64,000 bases of DNA from Deltaproteobacteria bacterium UBA6106 (GTDB lineage Bacteria > Desulfobacterota > Syntrophorhabdia > Syntrophorhabdales > Syntrophorhabdaceae), in contig DIWM01000035.1 in the NCBI GenBank assembly GCA_002428485.1, forward strand, positions 29,404 through 93,403. Direction: 5' to 3'. The position numbers and the translations under genes are program-made. Shown here in pieces: positions 49,165 through 57,058 of this stretch. How positions within the stretch are numbered: position 1 is the stretch's first letter; every line of letters begins with the position of its first letter. Below the pieces are notes generated by a model. It saw nothing but the letters and a program-made list of their open reading frames with translations, was not told the origin of the DNA and ran no database searches.

Positions 49165-50740
49165 TTCTGTTCCCCTTTTCCTCTGTGTCGTGTTTCAATG
49201 GCAACGTTATAACAAACGTTGTGCCCGCGCCCTCTTCGCTGCTTACCTTGACATCGCCGTTATGGTCTTTGATGATAATGTAGGAAATAGGAAGCCCGAG
49301 CCCTATCCCCTTATCTTTCGTTGTAAAATAATATTCGAAGATCCTGCCCCTTTCCTCTTCTTTGATGCCGGCGCCGGAGTCTTTGATAATGACGTCAACG
49401 GTGCCGCCATGTTTTTCTGTGTACAATTCAACGACGCCCTTTGATTGGACCGCCTCAACGCCGTTGACGATAATATTGTAAAAGGCCTGTTTGAGCCTGT
49501 CTTTTTGTGATTCTACAATAATATCGGCATGGACGTTGTTCCTGAGCTCCACATTCCGCGAGGCCGCCTTTTCTTTGATCACCATAAGAACTTCTTCCAC
49601 GATAGTATAAAGTTTTTCCTGCGAGAAGGGTATATTTGCTTTTGTCGAGAGCAGAAATTCCTCTACGATCCTGTCGACCCTTGCCAGCTCGCTTCTGACG
49701 ATATCGAGAAATTGATCGTATTCTTTCCTTTTTTCTTCGCCAGGGGAGAATTCCCTTTTCAGGCGCTGGACGGAGAGGCTTATGGCGTTGAGTGGGTTGC
49801 GGATCTCGTGCGCCATGCCCGAGGCAAGCCTGCCGAGCGAGACAAGCCTTTCCCTGAGCGCCAGCTTTTTCTCCATCTCTTCCACCTTTTTTTCATGCCT
49901 CCTCTCAAGGATGAAGATGACAAATGTGCCGATCGCGCCTGATCCTGCAAGGAATATAAGGGTAATGATGAAGCTGAGGGTGGTCCTTCGCAGGGTGTCG
50001 TCGGCAAGATCCCTTGAGATGAGAACTTCCATTCTGTGCCCGGGAAGAAAGCGGGAATCGAGGGGCTTTGAGAACATAAAGGTCTTACCCTTCTCTCCAT
50101 AGATAGTCAGGTAGGGCGACGCCTTTTCGTCGTATATTGTGATGCCGATAACGTTGAACCTGCGCTCTTCCCTTTCCAGAATGTCTTTAATGACAAACTT
50201 TTTCCTCAACGCATCCAGCTCCTGCCTGCCAATACGGAAAAAGACGATCCTTCCCTTCGCCCACATTCCCATAACAAGCGCAGGGTCTTTATGCGCCGGC
50301 ATTTTCAGTACCGTGTCCTGTTCTTTCGCAAGAAGGGTCTTCAGGGATGCCGGCGGTATTGTAAAATCACCCTTTCTGAATATAACATTGCCGTTCGGGT
50401 CGATGATCGCGAAATTGGAGAGGGGGACATTGCCGGCGTCAGCCGTTTCCGTATTGCTGAAAAGATTGTAGAGGTCCTCGAGGATGGCCTCGTCGGAGAC
50501 CATGGCATTGAGAAAATTCGGCGTGATAATAGCGGGCGACTTTTCGAGAAGGTCGAGATACTCAAGGTTAATATCTATTTCACGCCTGATATGCGTATAA
50601 ATGATCTCGCCTTCTCCCCGGAGGAGGTTCTCGATGTTATCCTTTATGATGCCGATCTGGAAATAACCGGTTATGGCAATGAGGAGAAAAAGGATAGCGA
50701 ACAAAAGCGAGGGGAAGAGTATTGTTTTTTTATCTCCCAT
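49157..50740 (-). CDS. Membrane sensor histidine kinase (ZraS-like)
   Basis: A 527-residue kinase. One membrane helix at the N-terminus (LFPSLLFAILFLLIAITGYF) and one near 280 (LSFIITLIFLAGSGAIGTFVIFI) enclose a periplasmic sensor of about 240 residues. The phospho-His is in SGMAHEIRNPLNAIS; N box YNIIVNGVEAV; G1 DSGAGIKEE; G2 KGIGLGLPIS. The start is ATG 50740 after AGAAGG; the longer frame from 50788 runs into the Spy-like gene. It overlaps the 3' end of the Spy-like gene by 11 bp. Associated Spy proteins suggest that it senses envelope or metal stress. Confidence 0.92.
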   Translation of the reverse strand: MGDKKTILFPSLLFAILFLLIAITGYFQIGIIKDNIENLLRGEGEIIYTHIRREIDINLEYLDLLEKSPAIITPNFLNAMVSDEAILEDLYNLFSNTETADAGNVPLSNFAIIDPNGNVIFRKGDFTIPPASLKTLLAKEQDTVLKMPAHKDPALVMGMWAKGRIVFFRIGRQELDALRKKFVIKDILEREERRFNVIGITIYDEKASPYLTIYGEKGKTFMFSKPLDSRFLPGHRMEVLISRDLADDTLRRTTLSFIITLIFLAGSGAIGTFVIFILERRHEKKVEEMEKKLALRERLVSLGRLASGMAHEIRNPLNAISLSVQRLKREFSPGEEKRKEYDQFLDIVRSELARVDRIVEEFLLSTKANIPFSQEKLYTIVEEVLMVIKEKAASRNVELRNNVHADIIVESQKDRLKQAFYNIIVNGVEAVQSKGVVELYTEKHGGTVDVIIKDSGAGIKEEERGRIFEYYFTTKDKGIGLGLPISYIIIKDHNGDVKVSSEEGAGTTFVITLPLKHDTEEKGNRNG

Positions 50741-51149
50741 ACCTTCTCGGGCGGAAAGAGCGTACCTTCTGTTTCTGTTCGGTATCACAGAAGCTGTTAT
50801 ATCTTTCCCTCTGTTCCTTGTTAAGGTTTCGCGATACTTCCCCTCTGTACTGGTTGTAGAGGTTGTTCCTCGACCGCTCTATCTCCCCGACCTCATTGCG
50901 GAGCTTGTCGATCTTTTCAGGGTTCGCAGCGGGATTTTTGTTAAGTTCCTGAAGCTCAAGGCGCTTTCTTATGGATTCCTGTTTCAATGCCCTCCACTCG
51001 TTGATGTACCTGTTCTTTATCCCCTCCATCTGTGTTTTCTGGGAATTAGATAGTCCGAGCCCCCTCTCGAACTCCGCATAGGAGTCCTGACCGTAGAGAG
51101 GGGGCACGAAAAGGAGGAGGAGGAGAAGGAGCGGTATGAAGATCGTCAT
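50730..51149 (-). CDS. Spy/CpxP-like periplasmic protein (copy 2)
   Basis: A 139-residue exported helical protein. Signal peptide MTIFIPLLLLLLLFVPPLYG. The mature part is a four-helix Spy-type protein (LGLSNSQKTQMEGIKNRY, then LQELNKNPAANPEKIDKLR and NLNKEQRERYNSF, the LTxxQ-like motif). Spy proteins act as periplasmic chaperones or metal sensors that inhibit the partner kinase. The start at 51149 overlaps the stop of the glycine-zipper gene (ATGA). It is basic at its C-terminus (RSFRPRRYGR). Confidence 0.82.
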   Translation of the reverse strand: MTIFIPLLLLLLLFVPPLYGQDSYAEFERGLGLSNSQKTQMEGIKNRYINEWRALKQESIRKRLELQELNKNPAANPEKIDKLRNEVGEIERSRNNLYNQYRGEVSRNLNKEQRERYNSFCDTEQKQKVRSFRPRRYGR

Positions 51150-51541
51150 GGATTTACAGGCACCCACACTTTATGGGAAGGCACCCATCTTCCCCCGGCC
51201 CACTGTCCGGGAACATCAACCCACTGTCCCGGAGGGGGTTCGAGTTGCTGACCCGCCTGGGGATAAGCGGCGACCGTGCTCGTTGGCTGTTGTGACGCTA
51301 CGGCAACCCTTTCATTGGCAACGCTCTGATCAACGGCATTCCCTCCGATAACGCCGGCAAGTCCGCCTACTGCTGCGCCGATGAGGGTTGAAGCAGTGTC
51401 GCGGCCGATTATCTGCCCTGCCAGGGCGCCCAAACCTGTACCGATTGCCGCGCCCTTCTGGGTGTTATACCCTGTCGATGTGCAGGAAACGGCCAGAAAG
51501 CTTACTGCTATGATTATTGTTAAAAAGAAACCTCTTCTCAT
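51146..51541 (-). CDS. Glycine-zipper lipoprotein
   Basis: A 131-residue lipoprotein: signal MRRGFFLTIIIAVSFLAVSC with the Cys at the end. A glycine-zipper region follows (AAIGTGLGALAGQIIGRDT and TLIGAAVGGLAGVIGG), typical of outer-membrane-inserting small proteins. The end carries a PGQWVDVPGQWAGGRW motif and VWVPVNP. It lies between two Spy-like genes in the same operon and is probably part of an envelope-stress response. Confidence 0.85.
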   Translation of the reverse strand: MRRGFFLTIIIAVSFLAVSCTSTGYNTQKGAAIGTGLGALAGQIIGRDTASTLIGAAVGGLAGVIGGNAVDQSVANERVAVASQQPTSTVAAYPQAGQQLEPPPGQWVDVPGQWAGGRWVPSHKVWVPVNP

Positions 51542-51592
51542 TGTATACCTCCTTATCGTAAGAGAAAGGAGGGCTGGTGACCAGCCCTTTCC

Positions 51593-52096
51593 TTACACTC
51601 TGCCGCATGGTCCCGGCCTGAAACCCTTTCTGCTGAAACTTTTTTTGCCAAAGCTGAAACCACGCCCTGACTCGTTAAGCTGCTTCAACTGTTCCGGGGT
51701 TAGTATCTTCCTCTGTTCAAGCTTGAATTGCACCGCCTTATCCTGTAATTTTGTCCTCAGGGCGTTGACCTCTTTCTGTTTGGCGAGGATCGCAGCGTCC
51801 TCTGCGGTCGGATTTGTGTACAGCGATCTCAGCTCGTTCTTTTTCTGGAAGAGCTCATACCTCATGGCCGATGTTTCATTGCGCTGTTTTTCTTTCAGCT
51901 GCCACATCTTGTCTGTTTGTTCCTTGCTCAGGTTGAGATTTAATCCCGGTCCGTAACCCGGTCCTCCGCTGCTTAAGCACGGACCATGACCTGCTCGGCC
52001 ATAACCTGCCTGACCCTGTCCTGGTCCGAAAGCATAAACCGTTGCCGTCAGTGCCAAAAAGAGTACCACCAACATCCCTACGTGCATCTTTTTCAT
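51593..52096 (-). CDS. Spy/CpxP/ZraP-like periplasmic protein (copy 1)
   Basis: A 167-residue protein. Signal peptide MKKMHVGMLVVLFLALTATV. The mature N-terminus is Gly-rich with a Cys (GPGQGQAGYGRAGHGPC), followed by the helical Spy core LSKEQTDKMWQLKEKQR and the second motif LTPEQLKQL. The tail again has a Cys (GPCGRV). ZraP proteins of similar design bind zinc and control the ZraSR pair. First gene of the operon: GGAGG before ATG 52096 and a sigma-54 promoter 45 bp further upstream. Confidence 0.87.
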   Translation of the reverse strand: MKKMHVGMLVVLFLALTATVYAFGPGQGQAGYGRAGHGPCLSSGGPGYGPGLNLNLSKEQTDKMWQLKEKQRNETSAMRYELFQKKNELRSLYTNPTAEDAAILAKQKEVNALRTKLQDKAVQFKLEQRKILTPEQLKQLNESGRGFSFGKKSFSRKGFRPGPCGRV

Positions 52097-52140
52097 TGTA
52101 ACCTCCTGGAAAGATTTTTTCAAACACTATCCCCAATAGA

Positions 52141-52155
52141 GCAATATATGTGCCA
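52141..52155 (-). promoter_or_regulatory. Sigma-54 promoter of the Spy/ZraSR-like operon
   Basis: On the minus strand TGGCACATATATTGC: TGGCAC, five bases, TTGC, the full consensus with GG and GC ten bases apart. The first operon start is 45 bp downstream. Confidence 0.88.
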
Positions 52156-52261
52156 GAGAGATAGTTATCGGTAACCACTTATTATTGTTGATAATATATT
52201 TTGTCAGGGGAAAATTGTCTCAGTAAAAAGGCAATAAATGTCGAAGTTATCGGTCGCCGCT

Positions 52262-52275
52262 CGACAATATTGTCG
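52262..52275. promoter_or_regulatory. Palindromic upstream activator site
   Basis: CGACAATATTGTCG is a perfect 14-bp palindrome about 107 bp upstream of the sigma-54 promoter, the usual enhancer distance. TTGTC half sites recur at 52201 and 52215. The Fis-type activator at 47803 is the likely binder. GTTATCGGT words at about 52163 and 52245 form a second, weaker repeat. Confidence 0.65.
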
Positions 52276-52366
52276 GCAACCGTTATCGTACATGTTTTTA
52301 TAGGTTTACCGCAAAAAATGTGATATATATTTAGGTTATCCATATTTTACAAACAGGAGAAGCAGC

Positions 52367-53140
52367 ATGATCGACGAAAGGATTGTGACCAAAGCTATTA
52401 TAGAGTGCTATACAAAAAAACTTCTTTCATGCCTTGATATTGACGTGGCCATCTGCGGAGCAGGCCCTGCAGGTATTGTGGCAGCCTATTATCTCGCGAA
52501 AAAGGGCTTGAAGGCGGTGATATTCGAGAGAAAGCTATCCATAGGCGGCGGCATGTGGGGCGGGGGTATGATGTTTAATGAGATCGTTGTCCAGGACGAA
52601 GGCAAGGCTATCTTAGATGAGATAGGCATTGCTACGAAGCAATATAAAAAAGGATACCATATGGCAGACTCCATTGAGTGCGTGAGCGGGTTGACATATA
52701 GCGCAATGAAGGCAGGTGCGAAGATATTTAACCTTATAAGCATTGAAGACCTGGTGGTGAGGAAAGAAAAGGTCGCAGGCGTTGTGATCAATTGGACCGC
52801 CGTTGAGATGGCATCCTTCCATGTAGACCCCCTTACGATCATGTCGAAATGCGTCGTTGATTCCACGGGCCACCCGCTGGAGGTTGTAAGGGTGCTTGAA
52901 AGGAAGATGAACGTGCGGCTCAATACCCCTTCGGGGAAGGTGGAAGGGGAGAGGTCCATGTGGGCAGACGTCGCGGAGACAACAACCCCCGAGAACACCA
53001 AAGAGATCTTTCCCGGCCTTTATGTTGCCGGCATGAGCGCGAACGCTGCCTTTGGTTCATACAGGATGGGGCCCATCTTCGGCGGCATGCTCCTGTCGGG
53101 CAAGAAGGTTGCCGAGCTTATCGCGAAAAAGATCAAATGA
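52367..53140 (+). CDS. thi4: Thiazole synthase Thi4 family, sulfide-dependent (His) type
   Basis: Thi4 makes the thiazole half of thiamine from NAD and glycine. The 257-residue protein has the dinucleotide-binding motif VAICGAGPAGIVAAYYLAKKG, the GGGMWGGGMMF glycine run and a C-terminal GLYVAGMSANAAFGSYRMGPIFGGMLLSG. At the place where the yeast enzyme sacrifices a Cys there is His in SFHVDPLTI, so this is the archaeal-type enzyme that takes sulfide. That suits an anaerobe. It overlaps thiDN by ATGA. No thiamine-diphosphate riboswitch is visible upstream. Confidence 0.9.
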   Translation: MIDERIVTKAIIECYTKKLLSCLDIDVAICGAGPAGIVAAYYLAKKGLKAVIFERKLSIGGGMWGGGMMFNEIVVQDEGKAILDEIGIATKQYKKGYHMADSIECVSGLTYSAMKAGAKIFNLISIEDLVVRKEKVAGVVINWTAVEMASFHVDPLTIMSKCVVDSTGHPLEVVRVLERKMNVRLNTPSGKVEGERSMWADVAETTTPENTKEIFPGLYVAGMSANAAFGSYRMGPIFGGMLLSGKKVAELIAKKIK

Positions 53141-54465
53141 AAAATATCCTTACCATTGCGGGATACGACCCCACGTCAGGCGCAGGCATCACGCGTGACA
53201 CTGACACCTTCTTCTCCTTTGGCTTTCACGGCATATCCGTACCGACATGCACCGTTGCGCAAGGCCCAAAAGGCGTGACGGGCCTGTGGCCGACGCCGCA
53301 GGACCAATTCAGGCAGATGCTTGGTATGATAAGCAATGGGCTGGCCGTCGATGGCGTGAAGATCGGCGTGGTCTGCGACCAATGGTACATAGATGAGATC
53401 TCAAGGTTTCTCAGGAAGAAAAAGGGTATCCCTGTAGTGGTTGACCCGGTATTTGCGTCCAAGAACAAAAGAGAGCTTATTACCGGGGCGGGCATGAGAA
53501 GGCTTGTCGGCTCCGTTTTTCCGGTCGCGCGCATCATTACCCCGAACATTGAAGAGGCGTCTATCCTGATAGGGGAAAAGATCTGCGGCGTGCAGGACAT
53601 GAAGGCGGCGGCAAAGGTACTCGTTGATTCAGGCATCAACGCTGTTATCATAAAGGGAGGACACCTCGAGGGTGAACCGACAGACATCTTTTATGATGGA
53701 AAAGAGTTTGTGGAATGGAAGAAGAAAAGGATAGACCGGGTAATACACGGCACAGGATGTTCTTTTTCATCATCTGTGCTGTCTTATCTTGTTGCCGGCT
53801 ACCCCATGAAGGAGTCCTTTCTGGCGGCACAGGGGCATATGGACAGACTTTTGAGACAGAGTTACCGTATAGATGAAGACGGATATTACTACGTCTCTTC
53901 AGGAATTATGAACAGCAAGGCAGCGCAAAGATTGGAGACGCTAAGCGATCTGCAAGAGGCCGCGAAGCGTTTATCAAAGCTAAACTGCATCGAGTTCGTT
54001 CCGGAAGTCCAGATGAATATGGGTTATGCCCTAACGGACGCGAAGGGGACAGAGGATGTTGCCGCGTTTCCGGCAAGGATAGGTAAGCGCGGTCACAGCA
54101 TATATTTCAGAGAGGATCCTGAGTTTGGTGCATCATCCCATGTAGCAAGGCTCATCCTCACATACATGCGCCATTATCCCTATATGCGTGCCTGCGTGAA
54201 CATACGGTACGACGAGGCGATCCTGTCAAAGGCGAAAGAACGTAATATGTACGTTGTCTTTTTTAATCGCAGGAAGGAACCGTCGAAGGTAAGAGGGGCT
54301 GAAGGTAAAAGTCTTGATTACCTCGTTGACATAACTCTCAGGAGGGTAACAGCACCGCCTGATATTATCTATGATAAGGGGGATATCGGCAAAGAACCGA
54401 TCATAAGGCTTTTCGCCCGGAACCCCCTGGAACTTATTAAAAAGATGGAGATGATACGACTATGA
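53137..54465 (+). CDS. thiD: HMP kinase/HMP-P kinase fused to ThiN (ThiDN)
   Basis: A bifunctional protein of 442 residues. The N-terminal 250 residues are ThiD: ILTIAGYDPTSGAGITRD, VVDPVFASKNKRELI and the catalytic GTGCSFSSSVLSYLVAG. The C-terminal part (about 265-442) is the archaeal ThiN domain (LSKLNCIEFVPEVQMNMGYAL through to GKEPIIRLFARNPLELI), a thiamine-phosphate synthase that replaces ThiE. Start at the ATG of the ATGA overlap with thi4. The frame upstream is part of thi4. ThiDN fusions are mainly archaeal and occur in some anaerobes. Confidence 0.93.
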   Translation: MKNILTIAGYDPTSGAGITRDTDTFFSFGFHGISVPTCTVAQGPKGVTGLWPTPQDQFRQMLGMISNGLAVDGVKIGVVCDQWYIDEISRFLRKKKGIPVVVDPVFASKNKRELITGAGMRRLVGSVFPVARIITPNIEEASILIGEKICGVQDMKAAAKVLVDSGINAVIIKGGHLEGEPTDIFYDGKEFVEWKKKRIDRVIHGTGCSFSSSVLSYLVAGYPMKESFLAAQGHMDRLLRQSYRIDEDGYYYVSSGIMNSKAAQRLETLSDLQEAAKRLSKLNCIEFVPEVQMNMGYALTDAKGTEDVAAFPARIGKRGHSIYFREDPEFGASSHVARLILTYMRHYPYMRACVNIRYDEAILSKAKERNMYVVFFNRRKEPSKVRGAEGKSLDYLVDITLRRVTAPPDIIYDKGDIGKEPIIRLFARNPLELIKKMEMIRL

Positions 54466-55745
54466 ACAATCAATTAACAGTGGCGCGGGAAGGAAAGATC
54501 ACAAAGATAATGGAGTGTGTCGCAAAAGATGAAGGCATAGACAGGAATATTTTGCGTGAAAACGTTGCCTCAGGGAAGGTCGTCATCCTGGCAAACAACA
54601 GGCACAAAAATTTTACGCCGAAAGGTGTTGGAAAGGGCCTATGTGTCAAGGTTAATGCAAACCTGGGAACCTCCCCGGAAAAGTCCGGACTTAAGGAAGA
54701 GCTTGAGAAGGTGAGAATGGCGCGGGAGGCGGGCGCTGATACAGTGATGGACCTAAGCACCGGCGGCAACCTCGATGAGATCCGTAAGCTGATCGTGCGA
54801 GAGGCAAAGATACCGGTCGGCACTGTCCCTATCTATCAGGCCGCCGTTGAGACGGTAAAAAAGAGAAAGACCATAACGCGAATGGAGCCTGACGATATCT
54901 TTGAGGTTATTGAAAAACACGGAGTAGACGGGGTTGATTTTGTTACCGTCCACTGCGGTGTCACGCTGCGTTCGCTGGAAAGACTGAGAAACCAGGGGAG
55001 GATCACCGACATAGTCAGCCGGGGAGGGGCATTTCTCGCGCAATGGATGATTGTCAACAAGAAGGAAAATCCCCTCTACGAGCAGTTCGACCGTCTTGTC
55101 AGGATTGCGCGGAAATATGATATGACGCTGAGCCTGGGGGACGGCCTCAGGCCGGGGTGTATCGCAGACGCCACCGACAGGGGCCAGGTCGAAGAGCTCA
55201 TTATCCTTGGGGAGCTCTGCGCAGAGGCCGTACGGAACGACGTGCAGGTAATGATCGAAGGGCCTGGGCACGTCCCGATCAACCAGATAGAGGCGAACAT
55301 CGTTCTCCAGAAAAGGCTCTGTAACGAAGCACCTTTTTATGTCCTTGGTCCTATTGTAACTGATATAGCGCCGGGCTACGACCACATCACGTCTGCAATA
55401 GGCGGGGCGCTTGCAGGTTATTATGGCGCTGATTTTCTCTGCTATGTGACGCCTTCTGAACACCTCGGGCTACCGTCGCCGAAAGACGTCAGGGATGGCG
55501 TGATCGTTACAAAGATCGCTGCGCACGCCGCAGACCTGGCCAGAGGCAACGAAAAGGCTTTCAAGCTTGACAAGGCCATGTCGACATACCGGAAGGCGCT
55601 TGACTGGAAGGGTCAGCTCAAATGCGCCATCGATCCTGACAAGATCAGGGAATTCCGTAAAGACAGGAACCTTAAAAACGATGTGTGCAGCATGTGCGGC
55701 GAATATTGTTCCATAAAGCTCATGAAGGATTACCTGAAAAAATAA
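54462..55745 (+). CDS. thiC: Phosphomethylpyrimidine synthase ThiC
   Basis: ThiC is a radical-SAM enzyme that rearranges aminoimidazole ribotide to HMP-phosphate. The 427-residue protein has the family core (KVNANLGTSPEKSGL, MDLSTGGNLDEIR, EGPGHVPINQIEANI) and the C-terminal Fe-S ligand motif CSMCGEYCSIKLM. It lacks the long N-terminal extension of the enterobacterial form, as in other anaerobes. ATGA overlap with thiDN; thus thi4-thiDN-thiC form a complete route to thiamine phosphate except for the AIR supply. Confidence 0.95.
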   Translation: MNNQLTVAREGKITKIMECVAKDEGIDRNILRENVASGKVVILANNRHKNFTPKGVGKGLCVKVNANLGTSPEKSGLKEELEKVRMAREAGADTVMDLSTGGNLDEIRKLIVREAKIPVGTVPIYQAAVETVKKRKTITRMEPDDIFEVIEKHGVDGVDFVTVHCGVTLRSLERLRNQGRITDIVSRGGAFLAQWMIVNKKENPLYEQFDRLVRIARKYDMTLSLGDGLRPGCIADATDRGQVEELIILGELCAEAVRNDVQVMIEGPGHVPINQIEANIVLQKRLCNEAPFYVLGPIVTDIAPGYDHITSAIGGALAGYYGADFLCYVTPSEHLGLPSPKDVRDGVIVTKIAAHAADLARGNEKAFKLDKAMSTYRKALDWKGQLKCAIDPDKIREFRKDRNLKNDVCSMCGEYCSIKLMKDYLKK

Positions 55746-56960
55746 ATGGACGCTATTCCTGAATGGCAGTTTGAGGTCCTCACCGTTTCAGAGATCACAT
55801 CTTCTATAAGGCAGCTTATCGGCGGAAGGTTCCGAAACGTCTGCGTCGAGGGAGAGGTTTCGAACGCAAAGCTCTACCCGTCGGGGCATCTCTACTGCAC
55901 CCTGAAGGATGATGCGGCCATGATGAAGGCCGTTGTGTTCAACTATCAGGCGAGGTTTGCAGAGGGCGCGTTGATCCGTGATGGCGACCTCATCGTCTGC
56001 GAGGGCAGGATCGATGTATATGAGAAGAGGGGGGAGTATCAACTCATCGTGAACAACATCATTGCCCAGGGGAGTCAGGGGGTCCTTTATGCGAAATTCC
56101 TTGCGTTAAAAGAAAAACTATTCCAGGAGGGACTGTTCGACGAGGGCCGAAAAAGGCCTCTGCCGCTTTTACCTTCGGCGATCGGGATCGTTACGTCGCC
56201 CGCCGGTGCGGCGATACGGGATATGCTGAAGGTTATATATGGCAGATTCCCGAACGTTGCTGTCTCGATCTATCCCGTAAAGGTGCAGGGCGATGAAGCC
56301 GCCCCCGGGATCGTTGAAGGCATTGAGTATTTCAATACAACCGGCGAGGTTGATGTCATTATTGCAGGCAGAGGAGGAGGCTCCATGGAAGACCTCGCCC
56401 CGTTTAATGAGGAGATCGTGGCACGGGCGATCTATGCGTCCAGGATACCCATAGTTTCGGCGGTCGGCCACGAGGTGGATTTCACCATCGCCGACTTTGT
56501 GGCGGATGTAAGGGCGCCGACGCCGACAGCGGCCGCGGATATGGTCGTGCAGGACAAAAGGGAATTGCTCGATCTCATCGAAGGGGTGAAGGACACCATT
56601 CTCAAACGTATCGGTGAACGTATCGAGCGATCGAGGTTCCTTCTCTATCAGGGCATGACAGAGCTTAAAGAGCGGAAGGATTTTTTTATCACGTCGCGGA
56701 TGTACCTTGACGAACTTTCCAATAGCCTTATCCATGGCTTCCCGAAATATTTCAGGGACAAACAGGTTGCCGTAGAATCCCTGGCGCAGAGGCTGCGGGA
56801 CCTTAACCCCGAGAACATACTAAGGCGTGGGTACAGCATAACCATGAAAAGTGATACCGGCAACATTGTTTATGGCCCTGACGAAGTGACCTCGGGTGAG
56901 AGGCTGACCGTCAGGCTACATAAGGGCGAATTGGGCGTAACGGTAGAAGGGAAGCGCTGA
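55746..56960 (+). CDS. xseA: Exodeoxyribonuclease VII large subunit
   Basis: XseA is the catalytic subunit of exonuclease VII. The 404-residue protein has the N-terminal OB fold (EVSNAKLYPSGHLYCTLKDD), the catalytic core with AIGIVTSPAGAAIRDML, DVIIAGRGGGSMEDL and SAVGHEVDFTIADFVADVRAPTPTAAA, and a shorter C-terminal coiled coil. The small subunit XseB is not adjacent. The gene starts immediately after the thiC stop (TAAATGG), so it is co-transcribed with the thiamine genes. Confidence 0.94.
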   Translation: MDAIPEWQFEVLTVSEITSSIRQLIGGRFRNVCVEGEVSNAKLYPSGHLYCTLKDDAAMMKAVVFNYQARFAEGALIRDGDLIVCEGRIDVYEKRGEYQLIVNNIIAQGSQGVLYAKFLALKEKLFQEGLFDEGRKRPLPLLPSAIGIVTSPAGAAIRDMLKVIYGRFPNVAVSIYPVKVQGDEAAPGIVEGIEYFNTTGEVDVIIAGRGGGSMEDLAPFNEEIVARAIYASRIPIVSAVGHEVDFTIADFVADVRAPTPTAAADMVVQDKRELLDLIEGVKDTILKRIGERIERSRFLLYQGMTELKERKDFFITSRMYLDELSNSLIHGFPKYFRDKQVAVESLAQRLRDLNPENILRRGYSITMKSDTGNIVYGPDEVTSGERLTVRLHKGELGVTVEGKR

Positions 56961-56970
56961 AAACAATAGA

Positions 56971-57040
56971 ACCCGTAAGTCGTGAATCGTAAGTCGTAAG
57001 GGGTTTAGCCCTTCACGATTTACGCCTGACGCCTTACGGA
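56971..57040. repeat. Long imperfect hairpin between xseA and the YihY gene
   Basis: GTAAGTCGTAAGGG and CCCTTCACGATTTAC pair around a GTTTAG loop. Further partial pairing (GTAAGTCGTGAATC against GCCTGACGCCTTAC) extends the stem. It lies between two convergent genes and is probably a two-way terminator. Related permuted words occur at 13.65 kb. Confidence 0.65.
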
Positions 57041-57058
57041 ATTCTATTCGGGTTTTGC

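Noticed and set aside
52180..52366. TPP riboswitch upstream of thi4
   Set aside because: No CTGAGA-type conserved core or thi-box stems were found.
52960..53136. N-terminal extension of the ThiDN frame
   Set aside because: The part before 53137 is thi4 in another frame; the ATG at the ATGA overlap is the true start.
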